Part shown: positions 51,627-61,374 of the stretch, piece by piece
Layout: each line of letters opens with the position of its first letter
How positions within the stretch are numbered: the first letter of the stretch is position 1
Origin: Mycolicibacterium sp. CBMA 226
GTDB taxonomy: Bacteria > Actinomycetota > Actinomycetes > Mycobacteriales > Mycobacteriaceae
Length of the DNA: 64,000 nucleotides
Assembly (NCBI RefSeq): GCF_009729075.1
Contig: NZ_VTGY01000011.1
Coordinates: forward strand, 310,001 to 374,000
Direction of reading: 5' to 3'
Made by a program: the position numbers and the translations under genes
The notes under the pieces: model-generated
What the model saw: the letters and a program-made list of their open reading frames with translations, nothing else
Databases searched by the model: none
What the model was told of the DNA's origin: nothing

Positions 51627-51914
51627 TCAGCCGCCGACGCCACCGTCGTGGTCGTTCCAGAATTCGCTGGAGTAGTCGTGGTCGGGGATCACGATCTTTT
51701 CCTTGGCGGGGCTTTGCTGCTTGATGCCGCGGCTGAATTCCAGTTCCTCGATGTCGATGTCCAGCCGCTCGATGTCGACAGCCAGGCGCTCGGCGTCATT
51801 CGCGATACGGCGAGTGGCGGGGGAGTCCCCGTATTTGGCGGCCAACGAGCTGACAGACCGACGCAAATTGCCGATCAACTCGTGCAGTTCGGTGAGTTCA
51901 GTAGTGGTGGACAT
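51627..51914 (-). CDS. Small conserved protein upstream of Sdh1 (Rv0250c-like)
   Basis: 95 aa. Acidic and helical: TTELTELHELIGNLRRSVSSLAAKYGDSPATRRIANDAERLAVDIERLDIDIEELEF shows heptad-like coiled-coil character, ending with DHDYSSEFWNDHDGGVGG. It corresponds in place and size to Rv0250c of M. tuberculosis. No enzymatic motif. A role with Sdh1 is suggested only by conserved linkage. Confidence 0.85.
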   Translation of the reverse strand: MSTTTELTELHELIGNLRRSVSSLAAKYGDSPATRRIANDAERLAVDIERLDIDIEELEFSRGIKQQSPAKEKIVIPDHDYSSEFWNDHDGGVGG

Positions 51915-51937
51915 CGGGCGACCTCCTTGGGCTGAAG

Positions 51938-51963
51938 GGTGTCATAAATCACATTACGACACC
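51938..51963. promoter_or_regulatory. Palindromic operator candidate upstream of the sdh1 operon
   Basis: GGTGTCATAA (51938-51947) and TTACGACACC (51954-51963) are 10-bp arms with one mismatch and a 6-bp spacer, about 25 bp upstream of the leftward start at 51914. This symmetry fits a dimeric regulator binding site. It does not fit the CRP or IdeR consensus. Confidence 0.55.
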
Positions 51964-52053
51964 GGATGCTAGTCAGATCCGGAGATGAAAGTGAGACAGG
52001 TCACGTTTGTCGGCACGGTGCCGGCGTGCCCGCGTGGTGTCTGTCGGTACGGT

Positions 52054-52818
52054 ATGACCATGTCCGACGCGGTTCTGGCGCAGCGCGCCGAAGCACTATT
52101 GGCCCTGCACCAGCCCGGAAACCCGGTCGTCCTGCCGACCGTGTGGGACGCCTGGTCGGCGACGCTGGCCGTCGCCGCCGGGTTCTCGGCGCTGACGGTC
52201 GGTAGCCACCCGGTCGCCGATTCGGTGGGCAAGCCTGACGGTGAAGGCATGTCGTTCGACGACCTCACGACGCGCGTCGCACAGATCACCTCGGCGGTTG
52301 CGGTGCCGGTATCCGTCGACATCGAATCCGGCTACGGCGAAGCGCCGAGCCGCCTCATCTCCGGCCTGCTGGCCGCGGGCGCGGTGGGGCTGAACATCGA
52401 GGACACCGTGCACAAGGAGGGCGGGCGGATCCGGGAAGCGCAGGAGCACGCCGACCTGGTCGGCGAATTGCGCAGGGCGGCAGACGCTTCCGGTGTCCAC
52501 GTGGTGATCAATGCGCGGACCGACCTGTTCCTGCGCCAGATCGGCGATGAGGCCGACCGGTACGACCGCGCCGCGGCGCGGTTGAAGCTGTGCGCAGCGG
52601 CCGGCGCGGACTCCCTGTACCCGGTGGGCCGCCACGATGACGACACCCTGCGCCGGCTGACCGCCGACCTGCCGTTGCCGGTCAACGCCATCGCGATCCC
52701 CGAGTCCGACGATCCCGCGTCCTTCGGTCCGCTGGGCGTCGGCCGCATCAGCTTCGGACCGTTCCTCCAGCGGGCATTGGCCGTGCAGGCCGCCGACATT
52801 CTGGCGCGGTGGCAGTGA
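52054..52818 (+). CDS. Isocitrate lyase/PEP mutase family protein
   Basis: About 254 aa. LPTVWDAWSATLAVAAGFSALTVGSHPVADSVG, DIESGYGEAP, and VGLNIEDTVHKEGGRIREAQEHADLV are the barrel and metal-loop motifs of the PEP mutase/isocitrate lyase superfamily (oxaloacetate decarboxylase or 2-methylisocitrate-type C-C lyases). The canonical isocitrate-lyase KKCGH loop is not visible, so it is unlikely to be a true isocitrate lyase. I start at ATG 52054 (52060 is also possible); the frame extends upstream to 51985 without support. Substrate unknown. Its stop overlaps the next gene (GTGA). Confidence 0.85.
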   Translation: MTMSDAVLAQRAEALLALHQPGNPVVLPTVWDAWSATLAVAAGFSALTVGSHPVADSVGKPDGEGMSFDDLTTRVAQITSAVAVPVSVDIESGYGEAPSRLISGLLAAGAVGLNIEDTVHKEGGRIREAQEHADLVGELRRAADASGVHVVINARTDLFLRQIGDEADRYDRAAARLKLCAAAGADSLYPVGRHDDDTLRRLTADLPLPVNAIAIPESDDPASFGPLGVGRISFGPFLQRALAVQAADILARWQ

Positions 52819-53222
52819 GCGACGAGCGCGGCGCCGACGAGAACTACGGATTGTGGTGGGCCGCCGGCGTTGCCGCCGCGGTGCTGTTGATCATCCTGAT
52901 CTACCAGGTGATCGAGACCTCCGGGGACTCCGAGCAACCGTCCGGTCCCGTCGGTGACGCCACGGTCGTGACAACGCATCCGACCACCACCAAGCGCACG
53001 ACGACGACAACCACGACGACAACGACCACCACCACGACAACGACGACGGAAACCACGTCGGACACGTCGACAACGGATGAGTCGACCACGACGTCGTCCA
53101 CCAGCACCACGACCTACACGCCGTCGAGCACGGCCGGTTACGGGACCAACCCGACCACCACGACGACGATCTACAACCCGTACAGCACGGCGACCACCGT
53201 GCCGCCCGCCGGCGTCGGGTAG
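52815..53222 (+). CDS. Membrane-anchored Thr-rich protein
   Basis: About 135 aa. One hydrophobic helix (LWWAAGVAAAVLLIILIYQVI) near the N-terminus is followed by an extracytoplasmic tail with a long threonine run (TTTKRTTTTTTTTTTTTTTT, coded by ACG/ACC codons) and Ser/Pro/Tyr repeats. Such Thr/Pro tails are often mannosylated in mycobacteria. The 52815 GTG overlaps the previous stop (GTGA); an alternative GTG lies at 52809. Low-complexity tail, so function is not readable. Confidence 0.7.
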   Translation: MSDERGADENYGLWWAAGVAAAVLLIILIYQVIETSGDSEQPSGPVGDATVVTTHPTTTKRTTTTTTTTTTTTTTTTTETTSDTSTTDESTTTSSTSTTTYTPSSTAGYGTNPTTTTTIYNPYSTATTVPPAGVG

Positions 53223-53375
53223 CGCGCTACGGGCTGCTCTCGGCAGCGGTATCCGCAGGTCTGTGACGGGAGCCACGCACTTCACGGGCCGGTGCGGAGG
53301 CATGTGAGAAGAGCGTGACGGTCGATTCACACGCGGCAACACAATTCGCAATATCGGCTCCCTACGTTCTGGGGC

Positions 53376-55892
53376 ATGGACGCGAAGAACCTTGTCGTCG
53401 TCGGCCACGGAATGGTCGGCCACCGCCTCGTCGAGGCGCTGCGCTCGCGGGATGCCGCGGGTCAATGGCGCATCACCGTGCTGGCCGAAGAAGCCGACGC
53501 CGCCTATGACCGCGTGGGCCTCACGGGGTACACCGAGCACTGGGACCGGTCGAAGCTGGCATTGCCGGGCAACGACTATGACGGCGACGAGCGGGTCGAC
53601 CTGGTGCTGGGTGACAAGGCCGGCGGTATCGACCGCGCCGCCAAGACGGTAGTCACCGAGTCGGGCCGCGGCATCGCGTACGACAAGCTGGTATTGGCCA
53701 CCGGCTCTTACGCTTTCGTGCCGCCGGTGCCCGGCCACCAACTGCCCGGCTGCTTTGTCTACCGCACCCTCGACGACCTCGACGGCATCCGCGCCGCCAT
53801 GCTCCGATCATCGGAACACGGCAACAACACCGGCGTCGTCATCGGCGGTGGTCTGCTCGGGCTGGAAGCCGCGAATGCGTTGCGCCAGTTCGGGATGCAG
53901 GCCCACATCGTCGAGCGGGCACCCCGCCCGATGAACCAGCAGCTCGATGACGCCGGCGGTGCGTTGCTGGCCCGCATGATCGGCAAGCTGGGTATCTCGG
54001 TGCATCTGGACGTCGGCACCGACGCCATCGAGCCGCTCGACGAGGGCGTGCGCGTGCTGCTCAGCGACAGCACCCTGATCGACGCCGGCCTGGTCATCTT
54101 CGCCGCCGGTGTGCGTCCGCGGGACGAGCTGGCCCGCGAGGCGGGTCTGGACATGGCCGAGCGTGGTGGCGTCCTGACCGACTTGGCATGTGTGACAAGC
54201 GATCCCGATATCTACGCCATCGGCGAGGTCGCCGCGGTCGAGGGCCGCTGCTACGGCCTGGTCGGCCCCGGCTACACGACCGCCGAGGTGGTTGCCGACC
54301 GTCTGCTCGGTGGCGCCGCGGAGTTCCCCGAGGCAGACATGTCGACCAAGCTGAAGCTGCTCGGTGTCGACGTCGCGAGTTTCGGTGACGCCCAAGGCGT
54401 TACCCCCGACTGCCTGCAGGTCGTGGTCAACGACCCGGTAAAACAGACCTACGCCAAGCTGGTGCTCTCCGACGACGCCAAGACCCTGTTGGGCGGCATC
54501 CTGGTCGGCGACGCGTCGTCGTACGGCGTGCTGCGCCCGATGGTCGGCGAGGCGCTGCCCGGCGATCCGCTGGCGCTGATCGCCCCGGCCGGATCCGGTG
54601 AGGGCGCAAGCGCTCTCGGCGTGGGCGCGCTGCCGGACGCCGCTCAGATCTGCTCCTGCAACAACGTCACCAAGGGCGACCTGTGCGGCGCGATCGAAGG
54701 CGGTTGCTCCGACGTCGCCGGTCTGAAGGCCTGCACCAAGGCCGGAACCTCCTGTGGCTCCTGCGTTCCGCTGCTCAAGCAGCTGCTGGAAGCCCAGGGT
54801 GTCGAGCAGTCCAAGGCGCTCTGCGAGCACTTCCCGCAGTCGCGCGCCGAGATGTTCGAGATCATCTCGGCCACCTCGATCCGTACCTTCTCGGGGCTGA
54901 TCGCCCAGTTCGGCACCGGAAAGGGTTGCGACATCTGCAAACCCGTCGTCGCCTCGATCCTCGCGTCGACCAGCAGCGGTCACATCCTCGACGGCGAGCA
55001 GGCCGCGCTGCAGGACTCCAACGACCACTTTCTGGCGAACATCCAGAAGAACGGCAGCTACTCGGTGGTGCCGCGGGTTCCGGGTGGTGACATCACCCCG
55101 GAGCAGCTGATCCTGATCGGTGAGATCGCCAGGGACTTCGGGCTTTACACCAAGATCACCGGCGGCCAGCGGATCGACATGTTCGGTGCCCGGGTGGACC
55201 AGCTGCCGGAAATCTGGCGGCGTCTGGTCGACGGCGGCATGGAATCCGGGCAGGCGTACGGCAAGTCGCTGCGGACCGTCAAGAGCTGCGTCGGCAGCGA
55301 CTGGTGCCGGTACGGGCAGCAGGATTCGGTGCAGATGGCCATCGATCTCGAGCTGCGCTACCGCGGTTTGCGGTCACCGCACAAGATCAAGATGGGCGTC
55401 TCGGGCTGTGCCCGCGAATGCGCTGAGGCCCGCGGCAAGGACGTCGGCGTCATCGCCACCGAGACCGGCTGGAACCTGTACGTCGGCGGCAACGGCGGTA
55501 TGACGCCGGCCCACGCGCAGCTGCTCGCCGGGGATCTCGACGACGAGACCCTGGTCCGCTACATCGACCGGTTCCTGATGTTCTACATCCGCACTGCGGA
55601 TCGGCTGCAGCGCACCGCACCGTGGGTCGACCAGATGGGTCTGGACCACGTCCGCGACGTCGTGTGCAACGACTCTCTCGGTCTGGCAAGTGAATTCGAA
55701 GCCGCCATGGAACGGCACGTCGACGGCTACTCGTGCGAGTGGAAGGGCGTGCTGGAAGACCGCGCGAAGTTGACGCAGTTCGTCTCGTTCGTAAACGCGC
55801 CCGACGTCGCCGACCCGACCATCGCGTTCACCGAGCGCAACGGCCGCAAGGTGCCGATCGGCATGCCCACCGTCCCGCCCGCCAAGAGCTGA
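53376..55892 (+). CDS. nirB: Assimilatory NADH nitrite reductase large subunit
   Basis: 838 aa. Residues 1-300 form an FAD/NAD(P)H oxidoreductase (LVVVGHGMVGHRLVEAL, VIGGGLLGLEAANALRQFG). A BFD-like [2Fe-2S] region follows: CSCNNVTKGD at about 426 and TSCGSC near 460. The C-terminal half is a siroheme/[4Fe-4S] sulfite-nitrite reductase domain with Cys638, Cys644, Cys678 and Cys682 (C-x5-C ... C-x3-C). It reduces nitrite to ammonium with NADH. nirD follows after 10 bp, and siroheme genes lie at 57.1-59.0 kb. No binding site for a nitrogen regulator could be confirmed. Confidence 0.96.
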   Translation: MDAKNLVVVGHGMVGHRLVEALRSRDAAGQWRITVLAEEADAAYDRVGLTGYTEHWDRSKLALPGNDYDGDERVDLVLGDKAGGIDRAAKTVVTESGRGIAYDKLVLATGSYAFVPPVPGHQLPGCFVYRTLDDLDGIRAAMLRSSEHGNNTGVVIGGGLLGLEAANALRQFGMQAHIVERAPRPMNQQLDDAGGALLARMIGKLGISVHLDVGTDAIEPLDEGVRVLLSDSTLIDAGLVIFAAGVRPRDELAREAGLDMAERGGVLTDLACVTSDPDIYAIGEVAAVEGRCYGLVGPGYTTAEVVADRLLGGAAEFPEADMSTKLKLLGVDVASFGDAQGVTPDCLQVVVNDPVKQTYAKLVLSDDAKTLLGGILVGDASSYGVLRPMVGEALPGDPLALIAPAGSGEGASALGVGALPDAAQICSCNNVTKGDLCGAIEGGCSDVAGLKACTKAGTSCGSCVPLLKQLLEAQGVEQSKALCEHFPQSRAEMFEIISATSIRTFSGLIAQFGTGKGCDICKPVVASILASTSSGHILDGEQAALQDSNDHFLANIQKNGSYSVVPRVPGGDITPEQLILIGEIARDFGLYTKITGGQRIDMFGARVDQLPEIWRRLVDGGMESGQAYGKSLRTVKSCVGSDWCRYGQQDSVQMAIDLELRYRGLRSPHKIKMGVSGCARECAEARGKDVGVIATETGWNLYVGGNGGMTPAHAQLLAGDLDDETLVRYIDRFLMFYIRTADRLQRTAPWVDQMGLDHVRDVVCNDSLGLASEFEAAMERHVDGYSCEWKGVLEDRAKLTQFVSFVNAPDVADPTIAFTERNGRKVPIGMPTVPPAKS

Positions 55893-55902
55893 CCAGGAGG
55901 CC

Positions 55903-56295
55903 ATGATGACCCTCAACGACCTGTCCGAAGTTGCGCAGTACCAGGACCGATCGGAATGGACCGCGGTCTGCCCGTACCACCGGCTGGTGCCCGGACGCGG
56001 TGCCGGGGTCCTGCTGCCCGACGGCACCCAGGCCGCGCTGTTCCGCCTGCACGACGGGTCGCTGTACGCGGTCGGCAACATCGATCCGTTCTCCGGTGCA
56101 GCCGTCATGTCGCGGGGCCTCGTCGGTGACCGCGCCGGCCGGGTCTGCGTGCAGAGTCCCATCAAGAAGCAGGCCTTCGCCCTGGATGACGGTGTCTGCC
56201 TTGATGATCCGTCGGTGCGCCTGCCCGTCTACCCGATTCGGGTGTGGGCCGGGCTCGTCGAAATCGGACCGCTCGGAGTAGATGAAGCTGCCTAG
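55903..56295 (+). CDS. nirD: Nitrite reductase small subunit
   Basis: 130 aa. Rieske-like NirD domain, with AVCPYHRLVPGRGAGVLL and DPFSGAAVMSRGLVGD; as in other NirD proteins, the Rieske Cys/His ligands are absent. It pairs with NirB. CAGGAGG lies directly before the ATG at 55903. The next gene is convergent, 16 bp away. Confidence 0.93.
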   Translation: MMTLNDLSEVAQYQDRSEWTAVCPYHRLVPGRGAGVLLPDGTQAALFRLHDGSLYAVGNIDPFSGAAVMSRGLVGDRAGRVCVQSPIKKQAFALDDGVCLDDPSVRLPVYPIRVWAGLVEIGPLGVDEAA

Positions 56296-56311
56296 CCGGG
56301 GGCGCTGGTGG

Positions 56312-57124
56312 TCATCGCGCGCAGCTGTTGTCCTCGATGGTCTGCATCACCCAGTACACCGTGAACTCGATGATCAGGGCGATCTCCGCGATCAGCACCG
56401 CGTGATTGAACCCGTCCAGCGTCAGGTGCAGCGTCACGGCGACCAGCAGGGTGGCGGCCATCAGTAGGGATATCGTCTGGTACCCGCGGCGGTACCGGCT
56501 GCCACACGCCGGCGCGGTGCCGAATGCCGAACTGAAGACCGTCAACACGATGGCGCCGAACATCGCGGCGGCGGCGATGCCGTGGGCATTCACCCGGAAC
56601 CAGTCCGGCCACACGATCAGCACGACAATGCCCGCCCCGAGTACCGCGCGCTGCAACCACCTCGCGGCGGTACCCACCATGGTGGTGGCCTGGGTGGGCC
56701 GGAACAACAACCACGACGCGGCGCGTGAACCGGCGAGCACAACGGCGACGGTCCAGGCGTTGAACAGCACCGCCGCCCCGGTTTTCACGGCCACGGGATC
56801 GGCTGTGCCGCACTGCAGTACGGGTCGCGTCGTGGGAACGACGGCGATCACGAAAGCCAGCACCCCGGCCAGGTTGAGCAGGGTGTTCTCGGTGTCGCTG
56901 GCGCCCTGGTAAACGATGAGCATGGCGCCGATGGCGAACAGGGCACCGATGAAGACCGCATGCGCGGTGGTGAAGTAGTACGCACTGATCGAGGTCTGCC
57001 AGCAGGTGGCATGTGCGCGCTCGACGGCGAGGGCCGCACCCAACAGGACAGCCATGACCACCATGCCGCCGCGCAGAAACCGGTAGGTGTCCAGCGCGAC
57101 GTCGCTGCCAGACCGCTTGGCCAT
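56312..57124 (-). CDS. Multi-spanning membrane protein of unknown function
   Basis: 270 aa with about seven hydrophobic helices (GGMVVMAVLLGAALAV, TTAHAVFIGALFAIGAMLIV, LLNLAGVLAFVIAV). SISAYYFTTAHAVFIGALFAIGA is the most distinctive segment and recurs in uncharacterised actinobacterial membrane proteins. It lies 12 bp after the sirohydrochlorin chelatase gene in the same direction and may be co-transcribed. No function can be given. Confidence 0.75.
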   Translation of the reverse strand: MAKRSGSDVALDTYRFLRGGMVVMAVLLGAALAVERAHATCWQTSISAYYFTTAHAVFIGALFAIGAMLIVYQGASDTENTLLNLAGVLAFVIAVVPTTRPVLQCGTADPVAVKTGAAVLFNAWTVAVVLAGSRAASWLLFRPTQATTMVGTAARWLQRAVLGAGIVVLIVWPDWFRVNAHGIAAAAMFGAIVLTVFSSAFGTAPACGSRYRRGYQTISLLMAATLLVAVTLHLTLDGFNHAVLIAEIALIIEFTVYWVMQTIEDNSCAR

Positions 57125-57136
57125 GCCTCCAGTATG

Positions 57137-57820
57137 TCAGGCGGCGAGCGACAGCCGGGCCGTCCGGAACCGGTGCGCCACGAGCTTCGCGACGCCCGGG
57201 TGCCGGCCGAGGGGATCGGTCACCACGTCGGCTCCGCACGTGTAGAGCCGGTCCTGAAAGAGCCCGTCAGCCAACAAGTATGACGCCACGGCCACCCGCT
57301 CGGCGCCGTGTCGCCGCAGCCGGGCCACGACGTCACCGACCCAGTGGGTGCCACTGATCGCGAACGCGAGCTCGACACGGCTGCCCAACGTCGCCGACAA
57401 CATGGCGCAGGTACGGCGCAGGTCGCTGGCGGCGCGCGGGTCAGACGTCCCGGCCGCGCCCAGCACCACGGAATCCGATGGCCGCCAGCCGGATTCGATC
57501 AGCCGGTCGGCCAGTACCCGGACCATCGCGGTCGAGGGGCCGAGTGCCGGCGTCACCGTGACGTCCGGGTGGCGGCTCTCGGCGATGCCGGCGGGGATGT
57601 CCTTGTGGACGTGGTACCCCGACGACAGGAAAGCGGGAACGACGACGGCCGGGCCGCACGGCAGGGCCGACAGCACCTCGGCCGGCGTGGGCCCGAGGAC
57701 GTCGACGAAAGCGGTATGCACCCGGCGGTCCAGTAGTCCGCCGACCTGCTCGGCCAACTCGGCGATCATCGCGACACCCGAGCCCTTCCGGGTGCCGTGC
57801 GCAACCAGGACGGGGTTCAT
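57137..57820 (-). CDS. Sirohydrochlorin chelatase (CbiX/SirB-like)
   Basis: 227 aa. NPVLVAHGTRKGSGVAMI carries the metal-binding His of the CbiX/SirB domain, and a second half-domain begins VELAFAISGTHWVGDVVARL. The protein should insert iron in sirohydrochlorin to make siroheme, the NirB cofactor. Rv0259c is the likely counterpart. I use ATG 57820, which shares ATGA with the stop of the upstream gene. Confidence 0.87.
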   Translation of the reverse strand: MNPVLVAHGTRKGSGVAMIAELAEQVGGLLDRRVHTAFVDVLGPTPAEVLSALPCGPAVVVPAFLSSGYHVHKDIPAGIAESRHPDVTVTPALGPSTAMVRVLADRLIESGWRPSDSVVLGAAGTSDPRAASDLRRTCAMLSATLGSRVELAFAISGTHWVGDVVARLRRHGAERVAVASYLLADGLFQDRLYTCGADVVTDPLGRHPGVAKLVAHRFRTARLSLAA

Positions 57821-58968
57821 CGCGCACCCACCGGGTAGTCGTCGTCGACCGCCAGCCGGTAACCGCGCTTCACGACGGTCGCGACGATTTCCTTGTCTCC
57901 CAAAGTGGTTCGTAGGCGCAGCACCGCGGTCTCGACGGCGTGGGTGTCCGACCCGCTGCCCGGCAACGCGGCGAGCAGTTCCTGCCGCGACACCACGGCA
58001 CCGGGCCGCAGTGCCAGCGCCCGGACGATGGACATCCCGGCCGGTGACAGGTCGCGGACCTCGCCGTCGACCACGACGCACGTACCCCGGATCTCGAGGT
58101 CGTGTCCGGCGGCCCGCAGCTTTCGGGCCTGCAGTACGGGCAGCTCGTCGGCGATGTGGCGGGCCAGTGCACCCAGGCGCATCCGCTCGGGGGCGGAGGT
58201 CGGTACCCCCAGCCGGGCCAGTGGCCGCGCCGTGACCGGCCCGACGCACATGGCGTGCACCTGGCCCCGAAACGCGTCCAGCACTTGATCATTGATGCCG
58301 AGTTCGGTTGCGCGCATCAGGGTCGCCGCCACGGCGGGCGCCGAGGTGAAGCTGACGGCGTCGAGCCGGCGCTCGGCGATGTCGTTGACCAGCGAGTCGA
58401 ACGAACCGCCGGACGGTGCCGGCTGCCACCGGTACACCCGGATGGGGACGACGTCGGCGCCGGCGCGGCGCAGCTCGTCGAGAAACTCGGGGAAGGGGTC
58501 CCACTCATCGGTGGCGCCGTGCAACTGAACGGCGATCCGCATACCGGATATGCCACCCTGCAGCAGGTAGCCCAGTACCTCGCGGGACGACTCGGAATCG
58601 GGGGACCATTCCTCGGGCAGCCCGGCGGCGCGCAACGCCCCCGTGGCCTTGGGGCCGCGGGAAACGATGCGGGCGCGGGCGAGGGCATCGGTGAGCTGGC
58701 CGCCCACGCCCCAGTCATCGGCGGCCGACATCCAGCCACGGAAACCGATGCCCGTCGTCGCGATCAGCACGTCGGGCGGCGTATTGAGCAGCGCCTGGGT
58801 GTTGGTGCGGAGCTCGTCGTCGTCGGGCAGCGGCACCATCGAGATGGCGGGGGCGGCGATCACCGTCGCGCCGCGGCGGCGCAGCAGGGTGCACAGCTCA
58901 TCGGCACGTCGTGCGGAGGTCACCGCCACCCGGAATCCGGTGAGCGGAGCCCGTTCGGGATCACTCAT
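57817..58968 (-). CDS. Uroporphyrinogen-III synthase-like protein fused to a winged-helix regulator
   Basis: 383 aa. The first 260 residues are HemD-like (LTGFRVAVTSARRADELCTLL, ARIVSRGPKATGALRAAGL). Residues about 285-375 form an OmpR-type winged helix: TCVVVDGEVRDLSPAGMSIV and VETAVLRLRTTLGDKEIVATVVKRGYRL. It probably senses or makes a tetrapyrrole and controls transcription; the Rv0260c protein has this arrangement. Regulation of nirBD and chelatase genes is a reasonable inference. Its promoter lies in the gap at 58969-59105. Confidence 0.88.
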   Translation of the reverse strand: MSDPERAPLTGFRVAVTSARRADELCTLLRRRGATVIAAPAISMVPLPDDDELRTNTQALLNTPPDVLIATTGIGFRGWMSAADDWGVGGQLTDALARARIVSRGPKATGALRAAGLPEEWSPDSESSREVLGYLLQGGISGMRIAVQLHGATDEWDPFPEFLDELRRAGADVVPIRVYRWQPAPSGGSFDSLVNDIAERRLDAVSFTSAPAVAATLMRATELGINDQVLDAFRGQVHAMCVGPVTARPLARLGVPTSAPERMRLGALARHIADELPVLQARKLRAAGHDLEIRGTCVVVDGEVRDLSPAGMSIVRALALRPGAVVSRQELLAALPGSGSDTHAVETAVLRLRTTLGDKEIVATVVKRGYRLAVDDDYPVGAR

Positions 58969-59105
58969 GCCTTCAGTGAAGGGACAGCGTGTTTCCGGCC
59001 GGTTACCCAGCCATTGCTCAGTGGTGTCACCGACGCAGAAACGGTGACGTTTACGTCACACTGAGGGCTGAGCTGCGGATTTGCGTGAAAAAACCTCACA
59101 AGACC

Positions 59106-59681
<576 letters not shown>

Positions 59682-59719
59682 CTACCAGGATTGCGCAGCC
59701 TCCGCTGGGGCCTGCGCGT

Positions 59720-60613
59720 TCAGGCACTGAACGGTTTACGCGGCCTGGACCAGTGCATCCGCACGTGCTGGCCGGGCCGGATCTGCCCTACCTTGTCGAT
59801 GTCGTGGTTGGCGACCACACCGATCACCGGATAGCCACCCGTGACCGGATGGTCGGGTCCGAGGATCACCGGTAAACCGTTGGGCGGCACCTGAATTGCA
59901 CCCCGCGTCGTGCCCTCGCTGGAGAGCTGGCGGTCGGGCCACCGGTGCCGCAGCGGCCGGCCGTTCAGGCGCATGCCGACCCGGTCGCTGCGATCGGTGA
60001 CCACCCACTCGGTGTGCACAAGGGCATCCGGGTCGACGAACCAGTCGTCGCGCGGACCGGGCACCACCAGCAGCTCGAGCAGGTCATCGGAGATGGCGGC
60101 CACGGGGGCCTGATCCAGCTCGGGGAACTCGGCGGTGTGCTCGCCGATGGCCAGCACGTCCCCGGGCTGCAGCGGCCGCGGGCCGATGGCGGACATGACG
60201 TCGTAGCTGCGGGAGCCGAGCACCGGATCCACGACGAAGCCGCCGCGCACCGCGACATAGCTGCGCAGGCCGGTGTGCGGTGCGCCCAGGGAGATCACGT
60301 CGCCGTCGTGGGCGTAGTGGATGCTGTTGTTCCCGAACAGTTTTCCGTTGGCCGACGGATCGGCGTCGGCGCCGGTGACGGCCACCGCGACGCCTTCCCG
60401 TCCGCCGCCGTGGACCCGTGCGGAGAACCCGCCGAATGTCACCTCGATGGTCGCGCGGTCGTTCGGGTTGGCCACCAGCCGGTTGGCCAGCGTGTGCGAG
60501 CGGCGATCGGCAGCGCCCGAGCGGCTGACGCCCATGTGTGCGAGGCCCGGACGGCCCAGGTCCTCGACGAGTGCGAGCGGCCCGGTCTTCAAGATTTCGA
60601 GTGTTGCGGTCAT
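59720..60613 (-). CDS. pxpC: 5-oxoprolinase subunit C
   Basis: 297 aa. [43 protein letters not shown] is the C-terminal allophanate-hydrolase-like domain of PxpC, and [26 protein letters not shown] the second core. With PxpB and PxpA it opens 5-oxoproline to glutamate using ATP. Rv0263c is the matching gene. pxpA is not in the window. Confidence 0.9.
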   Translation of the reverse strand: MTATLEILKTGPLALVEDLGRPGLAHMGVSRSGAADRRSHTLANRLVANPNDRATIEVTFGGFSARVHGGGREGVAVAVTGADADPSANGKLFGNNSIHYAHDGDVISLGAPHTGLRSYVAVRGGFVVDPVLGSRSYDVMSAIGPRPLQPGDVLAIGEHTAEFPELDQAPVAAISDDLLELLVVPGPRDDWFVDPDALVHTEWVVTDRSDRVGMRLNGRPLRHRWPDRQLSSEGTTRGAIQVPPNGLPVILGPDHPVTGGYPVIGVVANHDIDKVGQIRPGQHVRMHWSRPRKPFSA

Positions 60614-60637
60614 CGGCTTTCCTTTCGTCCCGAACGA

Positions 60638-61300
60638 CTAACCGATCGCCCGGAATTGCACGTGCATACCGGGAATCAGCAACGCCGGCTGCTCCCGCTC
60701 GAGGTCCCACAACGTGGCGTCGGTACGGCCGATCAACTGCCAGCCGCCGGGAGTCTCGCGTGGGTATACGCCGCCGAATTCTCCGGCCAGCGCCACTGAG
60801 CCGGCGGGTACCCGCGTGCGGGGCTCGCTGCGCCGCGGCACCTGCAACCGCTCGTCGCCACCGACCAGATAGGCGAAGCCCGGCGTGAAGCCACCGAACG
60901 CCACGCGCCAGCGGGACCCGGTGTGGGCCGCGACGACCTCGTCCGGGGTGAGCCCGGTCAGCTTGGCGACCTCGTCGAGGTCCATACCGTCGTACACGAC
61001 GTCGATGACGACGTCGGGCTGCTGGGCGCCGCTGGTCTCGGCGTTGTCGACCGCTTTGCGGTGAAGCTTGGACAGCCGTTGTGCGGTGGGGATCTGATAT
61101 CGCGGTGCGGCGAGCTTGATGAGGATCGTCCGTGACGCCGGGACGATGTCGAGGACGCCGGGCAGGCCGGCAGTTTTCAGCGTGTCGGTCCAGGCCAGCA
61201 CCTCGGCGGTGCTGTTGAATTCCAGCAGCAAAGCTTGGTCGCCGTAGTTCCGGACGGTGCCGAGCATCGCCGTGTCCACCTTCTCTACTGTGACGGTCAT
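60638..61300 (-). CDS. pxpB: 5-oxoprolinase subunit B
   Basis: 220 aa. It carries the N-terminal allophanate-hydrolase-like (KipI) fold: [11 protein letters not shown] near residue 20, [69 protein letters not shown] at 61300 with a GTG three bases earlier. It pairs with PxpC 24 bp downstream. Rv0264c equivalent. Confidence 0.9.
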   Translation of the reverse strand: MTVTVEKVDTAMLGTVRNYGDQALLLEFNSTAEVLAWTDTLKTAGLPGVLDIVPASRTILIKLAAPRYQIPTAQRLSKLHRKAVDNAETSGAQQPDVVIDVVYDGMDLDEVAKLTGLTPDEVVAAHTGSRWRVAFGGFTPGFAYLVGGDERLQVPRRSEPRTRVPAGSVALAGEFGGVYPRETPGGWQLIGRTDATLWDLEREQPALLIPGMHVQFRAIG

Positions 61301-61374
61301 CACTCGAAGCTACCCGCGAGTAGGCGTCATTTCCGCTTTCTTTAGCGCCTCGCCAGAGGAGCCTTAGCAATCAC

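Noticed and set aside
52978..53060. ACG/ACC repeat as a CRISPR-like or minisatellite array
   Set aside because: It is the coding sequence of a threonine run, with no spacers.
53223..53375. Possible GlnR or CRP site upstream of nirB
   Set aside because: AC-n9-AC spacing and TGTGA-n6-TCACA spacing both fail by one or two bases at the candidate positions (around 53318-53340).
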